Source of the DNA: Siphonodentalium dalli
Taxonomy: Eukaryota > Mollusca > Scaphopoda > Gadilida > Siphonodentaliidae
DNA: 64,000 nucleotides
Assembly: GCA_032622095.1 (NCBI GenBank)
Contig: CP136065.1
Location: 66,639,031 to 66,703,030 of the forward strand
Direction of reading: 5' to 3'
Part shown: positions 1 through 10,552 of the stretch, piece by piece
Layout: the number at the start of each line of letters is the position of its first letter
Position numbering within the stretch: position 1 is the stretch's first letter
The notes under the pieces: model-generated
What the model was told of the DNA's origin: nothing
The model's database searches: none
What the model saw: the letters and a program-made list of their open reading frames with translations, nothing else
Position numbers and translations under genes: made by a program

Positions 1-96
1 GGCCTAACAATATTTAGCTTGACATTGTAAGCCAGTGCATTCTCTTATATATGCGAGGCACCCTATGGGAGAATGCACTGGCACAGGATCTTAAGT
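1..96. mobile_element. MITE family A, right-hand part, cut by the window edge
   Basis: A hairpin arm beginning GCCAGTGCATTCTC and a shortened complementary arm ending GAATGCACTGGC are followed by CACAGGATCTTAA. The same module is seen in full at 12061-12180 and 28230-28354. The loop-side copy has lost part of its second arm. Confidence 0.75.
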
Positions 97-807
97 GAAA
101 AGTATTTAAATTTAGACCCACTCCTTGAAAAGTACTTAAAAATCAACCTACATATATCCCTACAAATGAATCAATGGGAATTAAGTATCAGCAGATATTT
201 ACTTGTCAAAAAGGGATAAGTCTTATGCCAGGAAATATTTTGTTTCAATGACCCCACCGCATACCCCCGAACTGATCGTTTTTATTGAAATCACAAAAAC
301 AAATACGTAAGTTTTGAGCATTGTTTTTCATCTTATGTTTTAACTGCTGAAAATCAGTTTTATTTAGCCCCGTGGACGGATTGGAAAAAATAGTAAATTA
401 AAAAGTCAGAATCATAATACAGACCTATTGAACTTGTGCTTGAGCACAGGACGATTTAAACAGTGCATAGATCCAAATGCATGAACCGAGGTCCTTTTGA
501 ACCCTTTCTATTTGAAGCTTGTGAGTTTCAAGAGTAAAGTTTACCAACATTTGTAAGGATCAACTGATTTTATATTTAAAGAATTGCTCTGTTCCGAGTT
601 TATATTTTAATTGATCGGTTACACAGGAAATACAAAACAGCCGAACATTCGAATACGGAATGAGTATGTAATCGAGCTTGAATCATTTGCAAATTAAAGA
701 CAGAAAAAATTGAACATTGAGAGTATGGTTGGGCTCCATGTAGATGCCTACTCAATTTTAGATGGATTAGCAACGGAAGTTTCCTTGGAAATAGACTAAA
801 ATAAACA
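97..807. other. Intron sequence with no recognised feature
   Basis: This is AT-rich sequence with stops in all frames. I see no exon, hairpin or tandem repeat. It probably belongs to the intron upstream of the first visible exon at 1380. Confidence 0.5.
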
Positions 808-1260
808 CTTTACCCAACAGAACGGCCCTGTGCCAATGCATTCTCTTATATATGCGAGTCGACCATAGGTCGCCTCGCATATATAAGAGAATGCATTGGC
901 TTAACAAATATTAAAAATGATAAAATTGTCAAAGAATGTAGAAAAATATTATAAATTATTTTTTTTAAATGTAAGAAAAAATTACAAAATTGTTAAAGAA
1001 TGTAAGAAAAAATGGTAAAAAGTGTTAAAAAAAGAATTTTTTAGGCCAATGCATTCTCTTATATATGCGAGGCGACCTATGGTCGACTCGCATATATAAG
1101 ATAATGCATTGGCACATGGCATAACTGTAACCGTCACAATGTGGTCAATGAACCGGTTCCAATGATATCCATATTTGTATGGTGTTATTGAGACAGACGG
1201 AAGATATTTTAGGCTGTTGAAGCTTTATTTGGGCGTTTTTGGCCGCTTTGTTGGGTAAAG
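808..1260. mobile_element. MITE with two internal hairpins (family A-related)
   Basis: The ends are inverted: CTTTACCCAACAGAACGGCC on the left and GGCCGCTTTGTTGGGTAAAG on the right. Inside are two near-perfect hairpins, at 832-900 and 1045-1113, with 27-nt arms GCCAATGCATTCTC... / ...GAGAATGCATTGGC. The same hairpin occurs in family A MITEs, whose outer termini are different. Confidence 0.75.
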
Positions 1261-1379
1261 GGTTAAGGAGGGTTGATTAATTAGAGCATAGCTGTACTTG
1301 ACTATATGGTCTGACCTTCTCTGTCTCGCAAAATTTTACAAACACTACATTGCGCAGCACTGTATTTATTCAATTGCAG

Positions 1380-1491
1380 ACTGAAGAACAGAAGAAGACT
1401 GTTCCCATCCAACTCTCCTTATCATTCCCTCCATCTACCACTATAGGGGGCACCAACATCATCACACAACAACCGGTGCAGGCATTACAAG
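1380..1491 (+). CDS. Exon 1 visible in window of a Q/S/T/P-rich protein gene (5' part of gene outside window)
   Basis: The exon is preceded by an acceptor (TTCAATTGCAG) and followed by a donor (AAG|GTAACA). It enters in phase 0 and leaves in phase 1, and translates as TEEQKKTVPIQLSLSFPP followed by a threonine/isoleucine/glutamine-rich stretch ending PVQALQ. There is no plausible start codon here: the ATG at 1350 lies upstream of the acceptor, so this is an internal exon. The next exon with matching phase is 7344-7425. The last ~38 nt and the donor are repeated downstream as a 62-bp tandem array. I do not recognise a domain. The low-complexity composition suits the disordered tail of a nuclear co-activator, which is inference. 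Confidence 0.7.
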
Positions 1492-1836
1492 GTAACATAT
1501 TTATATATGCAACCAAAACATCATCACCCAACAACCGGTGCAGGCAATACAAGGTAACATATTTATATATGCAACCAAAACATCATCACCCAACAACCGG
1601 TGCAGGCAATACAAGGTAACATATTTATATATGCAACCAAAACATCATCACCCAACAACCGGTGCAGGCAATACAAGGTAACATATTTATATATGCAACC
1701 AAAACATCATCACCCAACAACCGGTGCAGGCAATACAAGGTAACATATTTATATATGCAACCAAAACATCATCACCCAACAACCGGTGCAGGCAATACAA
1801 GGTAACATATTTATATATGCAATCAAAATGTCACAC
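1452..1836 (+). repeat. 62-bp tandem repeat duplicating an exon end plus its splice donor
   Basis: Six GTAACAT donors occur at 1492, 1554, 1616, 1678, 1740 and 1802, exactly 62 bp apart. Each unit contains CATCACCCAACAACCGG, GTGCAGGCAATACAAG and the intronic GTAACATATTTATATATGCA. Units 2-5 are almost identical to each other. Unit 1 is the real exon end. The final unit decays after ATGCAATCAAAATG. Because 62 is not a multiple of three, use of downstream donors shifts the frame or reaches the TAA at 1617. Confidence 0.95.
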
Positions 1837-1844
1837 AACAATCA

Positions 1845-2216
1845 GTGCAGTCCGTCCGTCTCAACTGAATGGAATCAATTTTGATATGTAAGTTTACTAG
1901 CCCAAGTCAAATTTGAATCTGGGTTCTGCCTGCCCTTAATTGGAATTAGCACGTGCCAACTCATATTTCCTCTGCTTTTACCCAGACATTGCCTATTGCC
2001 TAGTCTAATTCCCAGGGTTGCTTTATATTAACACAATATTTACAATCAATAGGAGCAGCCTCGGGTTATAAACCTTTGACTTTCATTTTTATACACACGT
2101 TTTTAAAAAATGTGACGTATTATGTTATTTCTCCGTCCATTTGCATTTTCGTTTCCGGATGATAACTTTAGTAAGTCTGAACTGAATGGAATGAAATTTG
2201 GTTTGTGAAATACAGA
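1845..2216 (+). mobile_element. Fragment of a HINE/pearl-like repeat
   Basis: This segment contains a GTCCGTCCGTC tract followed by AACTGAATGGAAT and AAATTTGAATCTGGGTTC. A related core, GATAACTTTAGTAAG then TGGAATGAAATTTGGT, lies at 2160-2205 and recurs at 7103-7145. The two halves look like one old Helitron-like element split by the 2217-6990 insertion. Confidence 0.5.
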
Positions 2217-5200
2217 TTTCCGCTAAAGGAAGCCGTTCACACTGAACTATATGGATATATGTCCTGTTTTGTAAACCACAGTAGGAAAGGGGTTAACTTT
2301 TTGGTCGCTTCTCGTCGCTTATTAGTTCCTGCCCGGATTAGTCACGCATGAACGCACCCAATATAACCGCTGTACTTCCGTGAATTCGTCAGTTTTATTT
2401 TCCTACTTGTCGCGACGGTTATAAGGGAGTATTTTTCTTGAATTTCGAGTTTACATACTCAACAAATTCAATTTGTCGATACAATATAGCTTTCTAGGTT
2501 GCCTTAATTCTCATCCGTTTATAACTATCGGTTTAGAATTCATGGACCGTTTCGCTTCAAACATACAATTGTTCCGTGTTTTCGAAAAGCCGATCTTTTT
2601 CGATAATATTTTAGTCTTAAATTGACAAGTTTGCCATTGAACGGGCCTGAACGGCCTTCGTTACAATGACTTAAGACGCACATAGATTATTATGAGAGGT
2701 ACATCTATGGAATTTTTATCGAGCGTATAAGGTATGATGGAATTGGTCAAACCGTGAATGCCACGTGGTTCGCTACCGGAAGTCTCTTAATTTCGTGGCG
2801 TTTCCATTCGCAGAGTTTTCTTTCCATAATTCCATCGCTACTGACCCTATATCTTTCATAAGGTTCTGCACAACGTGCTTTCACATAATCCTTTGTGTTT
2901 ACATTTCAATACTGGCACATGACATGTATCCATGATCCAGCTCTGTTGACTACATTTTATCCAAATGGAACTGTTTCCTGTAGAATAATAATTGTTAATT
3001 GTTACTTAATCTGACATTAGTAGTACTACTAGTCAGTAACGACATTATTACTTTAAGACAGGGTTTAATATCTGACGAGTCTCAGAATTATGGTTCATGG
3101 TTCGATTCTCGTAAAGAGCATCAACTTCACTGTAGAATTTAGAAATGCTATCATTTGATGATTACGACGTGACATGCCATGGTACCCCCGGACATCATAG
3201 CTAATGATCAATCTCAGCCATGCCTGTCAATTTAATATCTATCTCGTTTATGCTCTAATGAACAATAGCTGCCAGTCTGAAACGGTGGGCTTGTATTGCT
3301 CTCAGGTGCCTGATCATCGTGATGGCCTAATAATAGTGATCTGTGGGGATTCAGGCTGAAATTAATAATTTCACTCCGTCTCATTCCAAATTATAGTTAT
3401 TCTTATTGTGAATTTTCTCCAAAAATTAACTTATGCTGACATTATTATTTGGCACCTCAGAGTAACGACTATGTTCGTTATGACCCGTACAGATATGTTG
3501 TCGTGGGTGCAGATACTCTCCGATAGGGGAAAAGCGTGCACATTAATGGCTGTACCGTGTACATGCATCGGCAGGTGCACGATACGGACTGCTACTGGAG
3601 TCACCGCAGGGTTATCAAGTTACTCGGCCATGGTCTCCTCTGGACCAGTGAGTCTATAACCGGATACCGTTATTTACCCATCATTTCCAATGGCTGTGTT
3701 GGTTTATTGACTAAGTGGTGTCTCCTTCCGGAATACAACCATAACTTACATCCTTCCTGTACAGGTTTACAGATGGTGGCGGGTGTCGGGTTACTACGAT
3801 TCTGGCTATTGATATGATTGGGACCCAAATTACAACTCATGGGCACTCAGGTTTGCTCTCTTCCCTCTTGTCGACATTCTGAAGGTGTCTAATCATGGAT
3901 TCACTATCTACCAAAAAATTTGACGGTTCTTTCGATCCTTTTCCCATCTTGGTTCAATTATGGGGTTGTGAAAGTGGAATTTGAGATGGAACTATTTCAC
4001 AATGAATTGTTGCGAATAACTTTCCTTATGATTCTCTTCGCTTTCAAGCCATCCTTGGTTTATTTCCATACCGGTACACTCATTGTCTCTCATTGAATAG
4101 ACTTCTTCATGATCTTAGAATGACAAGATTTAGAATTCTGGTGACTTGACCCCTCCAGTTAACTGGCCCACAGTAAAGTGCTCCTGTGGAATGTTTGATT
4201 CCCCATGTGGCAGCGACGTTTCTAGCAGCATTCCTTGCTACTGTGGCCAAAATTTGAGATGCCTGGATGTCGGCCCCCAATGAGAAATAACAGCAGTGGT
4301 ATTCCAGGAAGACGTGGGAGACATTATTTAGGGCAAGTAACCATATCAAATGTGAGCTTGGTACATGAACATGCTGTGCATACAATGCAGCGTGCATTGT
4401 TCATAACGTATTCATTGACTAGCTGGAGTCTACATGAATTTCAAATACATACGAGTCAAGACCTTGGCTCTTTGCATTCTATTACTACCTTTAGTACCGT
4501 TGATAGGGCGAATAGACTTCACATACGAATGCAGCATATTACATGGAAAGCATTTATATTGTCACGTGCCCCACGCCCACTGCCAATAGCCTTTCCGAAA
4601 CAAGTCCATCAAATGGCTCTTCATTCTTCTATTGCCCATATCAATTTGATTATCTGGCACATAGAATATAAAAAAGGCGGGACGTTTGCGCTGTCCAGCT
4701 TAGCTTTCGAGCTCATTGACCAGCATTACAGACATTTCCCTGCAGGCAGAGGACCACCCCGTGTGAATGGATCCAGACCTCATGGCACCAGCGCCCGATT
4801 ACAGGGACATGCCCTGCTGCCAAATCTGCGCGCTTCGGTATATGCTGTATTTGTCCTCTTTTCCTTCCACATGCCTTAAACAGGACCACTTATGTAGGGG
4901 GAAGTTCCTCTCTATCATATGGCTTCTTTCCTTTACAACAACCTGGATATTAAATTCAATACGTTGCACAATTTGGGATGTGTGTCCTTTACTGAACTTC
5001 GTATGAAAATATCAATTTGTTTCCTTCCTTGCAGAGCCATATTTTAGAGCGGGTCTTCCCCTAGATTACTGCATGCATCATACTAACCTACCTATAACAC
5101 ACCTAGGTCGTTCTGCTGCATGTTGGGAGAAAGTGACAAGCTGTTCTATGCCGCGGCCTGAGTATTACGTAGGGTGACCAGGACATTTTACCCACAGCTT

Positions 5201-6990
5201 TTATCATCTGACTACATTGTACATCATTCGTACTGCTTTCGGTTGTCAACTGTCTGAATATTTACCTACGGTCGTTTCTTTACGTATATTCAATAGTCAT
5301 GTTCTGTGCGCCTTCGTTTCTTGACATCAGCTCGCGGTTGGTATTCCACTGGGAACGTGCACTAGTAGTTTACTTTCTCAGTGGATGCTCTGCTCCACCA
5401 CGGTCTTCAGTCATGAGCTACATGTGCCTATGGCTGTTCGTCATGCTCTTAGTGGGGTTATATATCTATATTTAGTGATACATTGGATCATGCCAGGGAT
5501 CTGTGCTCTGGCTTCGACCATTGGATTGATGGGCGAGGCTTTGGTAAGGCCTTCTGGCATGATCTCCTGATGAATTATATATCACCCTGATATATCTGTC
5601 ATATCATTTTATATATCTATATACGCAATGTGTATCACAGGGTTTCTACATGATATCTTGTGATACATCCCTCAGAGACATGTTATAACTGTTCTAAGAT
5701 GGAAGACAGGACCAGTTCACGCTCCTCCGATTACGCCTCGACGGTTCAATCAATTAGTGGGGATGCTACTGGTGGAGCTGTCGGGGTACTTGGGACCTCC
5801 AGGACATTTTGTCCCCCACCGGTGCCAGCGGTTCTGGGAGCTAAAGCTGCCAAATCGCGTGCGCACGAATCGACACCTTCGGCAGCTTACGCACAGGGCA
5901 GCGGCTGTACCCATAGCGGTAGCGAGTCGAGACCCCCTGGCCACGCTCTTAATTCAGACAAGGCCTTGCCTGCCACTCAACCATCTTGGGGTAGGAGAAC
6001 AATGACCTCTCCCCACCCTCCAGCTTGGCCAGGATATTAGCTTGGTCAGGACCACCTGCAGCATGTGGTGGGGGGGGGGGGGGGTGGGGTATGCTCCCTC
6101 TGATCTGATGGCTTGACTCCCTTATAGTTGTCCAACCCCATTTGGGCTATTGGGTTCTCAATTTGATACCTGTGCCACTAATTGGGCATCAGGTTATCTG
6201 CCATTTGCTTTGGTGAACAGCAGTTAGTTAACTCTTAATGTTGGTTGTCAAGCCATCTTCAGGGTGGCCCTCCTCCAGTGTAGGTCGTTCTGTTGCTACG
6301 GCGGAGAGTGAATTAGTCTCCTTGCATCCCATGGCGGCTGGGACATTAGAACTGAACGACGAAGAGAAGAAAGAAGAGCATCTTCTTCAGTTATACTTGC
6401 TCGGTTCGCTCGCATCTATGAATTGGATGGCACCACCTGGGTTGTTTCTTCCAAAACAAGGGGGGAGGTACACGTTTGAGCAATGTAGAACTCTGAATAT
6501 ATGAGTTAATTTCACGTAACAAATCATAGCTCAGATTCATTAAAAGAGTTCATATTTATGTGTAATCTGTTTCAGAAGAGTACATTCCCCTCTAACTTTG
6601 GATATTAACTTTATTGCTTGTGCCTCCTCCTGTGCTTGCATTCTAATCCATATAGTTCAGTGTGAACGGCTTCCTTTAGCGGAAATATTATATTTTTACA
6701 AGTATAATACATATTTCCTTAAAGAAAGCCTGAACACTTTAACTATCATAGGTTCCTCCCATGGCGGTGCCATTCCCAACCCCGCTACTCGCCAATCTCC
6801 TGATTGAGTCGGAAATAAAACTGACGAATTCACGGAAGTACAGCGGTTATATTGGGTGCGTTCATGCGTGACTAATCCGGGCAGGAACTATTAAGCGACG
6901 AGAAGCGACCAAAAAGTTAACCCCTTTCCTACTGTGGTTTACAAAACAGGACATATATCCATATAGTTCAGTGTTCAGGCTTTCTTTAAG
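2217..6990. mobile_element. Large decayed element bounded by inverted repeats, class unknown
   Basis: The left end (2217-2403) reappears as reverse complement on the right in two blocks. One block is at 6648-6688 (TCCATATAGTTCAGTGTGAA) and one at 6805-6970, which carries the GAATTCACGGAAGTACAGCG and TTAACCCCTTTCCTACTG segments. A short extra inverted pair, 6690-6730 and 6970-7022, lies at the right end. The interior (2404-6640) has only broken open frames. One GC-rich plus-strand frame, 5660-6040, starts from an in-frame ATG with a Ser/Thr/Pro/Ala-rich product. No transposase, integrase or RT motif is evident. The split, unequal inverted ends resemble DIRS/tyrosine-recombinase retroelements, but that is a guess. 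Confidence 0.5.
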
Positions 6991-7022
6991 GAAATATGTA
7001 TTATACTTGTACAAATATAATG

Positions 7023-7220
7023 TTAGGTTCGAATTTGGGTTTCGTCTGCCAGAGTTATGGCCCTGTTTTTTAAAATTTGCACTCAATTTTCATTTCCAAA
7101 TGATAACTTTAGTAAGTTTAAATATAAATGGAATGAAATTTGGTATGTGACTCTTTTAGCCCAAAATGCTGGACAATTTCGAATTTGAGTTCCACCAGAG
7201 TTATGGCCCTTTGTTGGAAT
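7023..7220 (+). mobile_element. Second half of the split HINE/pearl-like repeat
   Basis: This segment has GTTCGAATTTGGGTTTCG, CCAGAGTTATGGCCCTG and GATAACTTTAGTAAG followed by TGGAATGAAATTTGG. It then repeats the core (TTCGAATTTGAGTTCC, GAGTTATGGCCCT). The core matches 1860-1940 and 2155-2205, which places the 2217-6990 element inside an older repeat. Confidence 0.45.
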
Positions 7221-7343
7221 GGGCATATTTTGCCATGCCCTAGCGATGCTCTTCTTACCCTCTTATAATTTAAAGTTTTTTAGTACATGTATTGACCCAG
7301 GATAAAATCGTAGAATAATGATCAGGTTATTCTTGTGTTACAG

Positions 7344-7425
7344 GTGGGAGTCGGCAGTTGTCTAACTTGTCACTGAATATCCAGCAGGCAAATGCTTACC
7401 AAAGGCAAAGACATGCAATGCAGAG
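7344..7425 (+). CDS. Exon 2 of the Q-rich protein gene
   Basis: The acceptor is TTGTGTTACAG and the donor CAGAG|GTATCT. The exon enters in phase 1 and leaves in phase 2, which fits the exons on either side. The product reads (G)GSRQLSNLSLNIQQANAYQR then QRHAMQ(R). No frame-track ATG covers it, so it was found only from the splice signals and phase. The donor is weaker than that of the next exon (GTATCT). The asparagine/glutamine-rich sequence is consistent with the remainder of the protein. Confidence 0.65.
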
Positions 7426-7439
7426 GTATCTCTAATATT

Positions 7440-7650
7440 ACCTTTTCTATACAAAATACTCGTTGATGAGTAGTTATCCCTTAGGAAATGTTCAGATAAT
7501 AAGTTCAACAAACGACCATAGGCTGTTTGTTAAACTTATTATCTGAACATTTCTGACCAATGGATAGGAATCCTTCCGCACTTTCTATTATCTGTTGTCT
7601 ACTTGTATTTCCTGAACATCCTATTCTATTAATAATAGACCATTCCAGTA
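7440..7650. mobile_element. MITE family C, right end replaced by TA repeats
   Basis: The element begins CCTTTTCTATACAAAATACT and carries the family hairpin GGAAATGTTCAGATAATAAG ... CTTATTATCTGAACATTTC around a short loop with CGACCATAGG. The conserved tail (CTGCACTTTCTATTATCTG, CCTGAACATCC, AATAATAGACCATTCC) follows. It is truncated where a (TA)n tract starts near 7655. Confidence 0.8.
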
Positions 7651-7652
7651 TA

Positions 7653-7654
<2 letters not shown>

Positions 7655-7683
<29 letters not shown>

Positions 7684-7865
7684 AGAGTAGGATCTGTCTG
7701 TCTGTCTGTTTGATATATATATAAAAAGAGTAGGATCTGTCTGTCTGTTTGAGATTTTCTCCCAGATCCCTGGACCGATTTCAACCAAATTTGGTACCCA
7801 AGCAGATGTTATAACGGTGTTAGATTTTCAAAATATTGATTTAAAAGCACATTAATTTAATTATA
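7655..7865 (+). repeat. (TA)n and GTCT microsatellites with a Helitron-like 5' segment
   Basis: A (TA)n run is followed by two copies of AAAAAGAGTAGGATCTGTCT with short GTCT repeats, then GATTTTCTCCCAGATCCC and ACCGATTTCAACCAAATTTG. The microsatellite plus 'fold-and-core' layout matches HINE/pearl-type elements seen elsewhere in this window. Confidence 0.55.
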
Positions 7866-7874
7866 AAAAAAAAA

Positions 7875-8012
7875 GATAAACAGAATGAGGTCCCACAAGG
7901 GTGAATTTGGTGATGCTAGCCTGCGGTGCAGTATAGCGTCACTAAATTTAACCTCTGGGGACCTCATTCTGCAAATGTCAGACACACTATATCCAGGCTT
8001 TTTATATGGGGC
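7875..8012. mobile_element. MITE family B, single-hairpin copy
   Basis: The arms are CAGAATGAGGTCCCACAAGG ... CTCTGGGGACCTCATTCTG around TGGTGATGCTAGCC...CGTCACTA. The right terminal segment is GTCAGACACACTATATCCAG. The family occurs at least eight times in this window. Confidence 0.85.
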
Positions 8013-8334
8013 ATTGGAGTTACAAAGATTCCTGTATTGTTCATAGTACTAGTAATCACAAAATCAATCTGATGTTGAACAAAACAATTGTGCTATTTGA
8101 AAAATATAATTAGATAACTTACTTTACAGATAAGTGATATTGTTTTTTCTTCACTTTAATATTTTCAAAACACAAATGTTTCAGTTGGACAGAGCTGAGA
8201 TTAAGCATAATATTTGTGATTTGCAGAATATTTTGTGAAATCTGCCATATAAATTTGGATGAGATAATTTTGTCTTTAATTATTTCAAGGATTATCTATA
8301 TGCCCTGTTTATATATATTTTTTATAATCTGTTT

Positions 8335-8735
8335 CTTTGCTAAATGCTCATTGATAAACAGGTCCCTTGGGAAATGTTCAGATAATAAACTCTCACTGAT
8401 AAGGAAATTTATTAGGAAATGTTCAGATAATAAGTTCAATAAAAAACCATAGGTTGTTTTTTTAACTTTATATGTGAACATTTCCCACCAATTAATAGGG
8501 ATTCATCCAGGCCTTAAAATCTGATGAGAATCCGAATCATGATTCTCAATTTGATTCTCGTAAAAGCAGTCGATTCTTGCAAAACTTTTCGGATTTTAAG
8601 GCCTGTTCTTCTGCACTTGTATAATCTGTTTGTTGTCTGATAATATTCCCTGAACAACCCTCCTGGTGAACATTAGACCATTTCAATGCATACTGCTATA
8701 ACTTAATGGCAGAATCCATTTCTTAAAGAACGATT
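8335..8735. mobile_element. MITE family C with a smaller hairpin element nested in it
   Basis: The C-type hairpin GGAAATGTTCAGATAATAAG appears twice (8369 and 8407) and ends CTTTATATGTGAACATTTCC. The conserved flank CACCAATTAATAGGGATTC is interrupted at 8507-8605 by a ~95-bp element with ends AGGCCTTAAAATCTGATGAG / TTCGGATTTTAAGGCC. The C sequence resumes at TTCTGCACTTGTATAATCTG. The copy ends about 50 nt upstream of the exon-3 acceptor. Confidence 0.75.
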
Positions 8736-8785
8736 TAAACCTGTGTATTAGAAACTGCGAAACTCATGCTAATTACTATTTCCAG

Positions 8786-8829
8786 AACACCGGGATCAAG
8801 TCCAGTTACGACTCCTACTTCTGCTCCGG
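8786..8829 (+). CDS. Exon 3 of the Q-rich protein gene (alternative 3' ends possible)
   Basis: The acceptor is ACTATTTCCAG and the donor GCTCCGG|GTAAGT. The exon enters in phase 2 and leaves in phase 1. It encodes (R)TPGSSPVTTPTSAP(G). The donor matches the full U1 consensus GTAAGT. Directly downstream the exon end and donor are repeated six more times. The frame stays open across all copies, so later donors could lengthen this exon by multiples of 12 residues (TPTSAPGKFIV-type). The proline/threonine/serine bias continues into the next exon. Confidence 0.7.
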
Positions 8830-9056
8830 GTAAGTTCATTGTTTTGACTCCTACTTCTGCTCCAGGTAAGTTCATTGTTACGACTCCTACTTCTGCTCCG
8901 GGTAAGTTCATTGTTTTGACTCCTACTTCTGCTCCGGGTAAGTTCATTGTTACGACTCCTACTTCTGCTCCGGGTAAGTTCATTGTTACGACTCCTACTT
9001 CTGCTCCGGGTAAGTTCATGTTTCGACTCCTACTTCTGCTCCGGGTAAGTTCATAG
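8804..9056 (+). repeat. 36-bp tandem repeat of exon end plus splice donor, open in frame
   Basis: Seven GTAAGT donors lie at 8830, 8866, 8902, 8938, 8974, 9010 and 9045. Spacing is 36 bp except for the last, which is 35. Each unit is GACTCCTACTTCTGCTCCGG plus GTAAGTTCATTGTT(A/T)C. Translated on the plus strand it gives repeated TPTSAPGKFIV(T/L) with no stop. The complementary strand is also open (MNLPGAEVGV units), as expected of a periodic stop-free repeat. Confidence 0.95.
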
Positions 9057-9269
9057 CGTTGTAATTTTAAATTATTTGCCGAAATTGTGAAATTTGAAGA
9101 CCTATTGGATTCACTTTAAACATTAAAACTTCAGATATTTTTGACAATAAAGTTGACATAAAATATAAGTTTCAAGTAATGATCTAGGGTTGTTTTTGGT
9201 TTAGTAATTATGAATTTTTGGATGTACTTTGAACAAATTGCTATATTCCCCAACAAATGACCTAATATT

Positions 9270-9512
9270 GTGCTGGATGGAGAAACAATTAGTTGTCTTT
9301 CCCTGTTCCCTGTTTCATGTTTTACCCTCCCATTGGTAACTAGGGCCCTGCCTTTATAAATGTTCCCTGTTTACATTCTACCCTCTGACTGGGTTGGTCT
9401 TTATGTTCCCTGTTTCACTTTCTACCCTTTAATTGGTATAAACTAGGACTCTACCTTTATGTTCCCTGTTTCACATTTTAACCTCTAATTGGTAACTAGG
9501 GCCCTGCTAATT
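9270..9512 (+). repeat. ~65-bp tandem repeat in intron
   Basis: Four diverged copies of a unit run TGTTCCCTGTTTCA(C/T), then T(T/C)TACCCTC and ATTGGTAACTAGGGCCCTGC. No coding potential was seen. The intron from 9513 to 10207 holds nothing further that I recognise. Confidence 0.75.
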
Positions 9513-10207
9513 GAATATGTTTATTTCCAATCAAATTGGGGAAAAGTTTCTGAATCTCATTGAATTTTGTGGGTTTGTACAAGGCATGGAAATGCACATG
9601 TTTGAAGTCAAAGATTTGATAAAGTGTAAATTGGAATCCAGTGGTGTGCAGTTTTACGGTTTCTCTGTTTTATTTCAAAACCAAACCGCTACAATATATT
9701 CTATAAAACCTATACTCCGGTTTCACTTAACTGACATCGCTGGTCGCTAAATGTCAGTTTTACAAGATGTTTGGTTGGCTGGTGCTTTTGTCAGCTGTTA
9801 TTTACCACAATTAGCAATTTCATTTTGGAACATTTAGGTGTCATATGAACGATAATGGCACATATTACCACATAGACTATAGAAATCACTGGAAAATGGC
9901 TGGAAATATTATGTCATATACATGTATTATGCCATCTGCTCTATGCGTATAGTCATTGCTGATTGGTGTATTGAGTAAAACCATAGCCGAAACCAAAACT
10001 TTGTTTTTCAAAAAAAAATACTGAAACCAAAACCGAAATAAAATTTCAAAGGCACATATCACTATTGGGATCACTAATTCATATCATATAGAATCAAATG
10101 AACTAATCTAACCAAATCAAAATAATTTGCAGACCCCAGTGGAAACTTTGACATAAATTTTGGGTCATATTACTTTCTCACATGTTATAATTATTTCAAC
10201 CTTTTAG

Positions 10208-10381
10208 CACAAATACCTGGTATTAACCAAGTTATTCAACCAAGTGGTGTGAATGTTCCACCACCGAAGACTCCTATGTCTAGTGCTATTCCTACTTCCC
10301 GGACTCCAACTCCTACATCCATAATAGGATCCCGAAGATCAGGAAGTTTAGAGGCTGGAATGCCGCAACCAAGTCCAATTG
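10208..10381 (+). CDS. Exon 4 of the Q-rich protein gene
   Basis: The acceptor is TCAACCTTTTAG and the donor CCAATTG|GTAAGA. The exon is phase 1 in and phase 1 out. Joined to exon 3 it reads A-QIPGINQVIQPSGVNVPPPK, then TPMSSAIPTSRTPTPTSII, then a basic patch GSRRSGSLEAGMPQPSPI(G). The TP/SP dipeptides are typical of proline-directed phosphorylation sites in disordered regions, which is inference. A family D MITE begins 23 nt after the exon end. Confidence 0.75.
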
Positions 10382-10403
10382 GTAAGAACCTATGTGAAAA
10401 ATT

Positions 10404-10548
10404 TACAGTAATGCCGTAATTAATCGACTCCTTAACCACAGCAGAATTATGGGTAACTTTTCAGGATTTAGTCGGAAATATGGCTTGTTGCCATTCATCT
10501 GAGAGCTTTCCGATGAATGGCAACAAGCCATATTAGGGCATTACTGTA
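10404..10548. mobile_element. MITE family D, shortened copy
   Basis: The element starts TACAGTAATGCCGTAATTAA and ends TTAGGGCATTACTGTA, with inner hairpin arms ATGGCTTGTTGCCATTCATC / GATGAATGGCAACAAGCCAT. Compared with the full copy at 15515-15725 it lacks most of the right-hand outer arm. It lies 22 nt downstream of a splice donor. Confidence 0.85.
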
Positions 10549-10552
10549 CCTC

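Noticed and set aside
4235-4879. 214-codon plus-strand open frame
   Set aside because: Low-complexity codon pattern, no motif, inside a decayed inverted-repeat element, and overlapped by an opposite-strand frame. No support as a gene.
8735-9019. Minus-strand frame with MNLPGAEVGV repeats as a repetitive protein
   Set aside because: It is the complement of the 36-bp exon/donor repeat and has no independent support.
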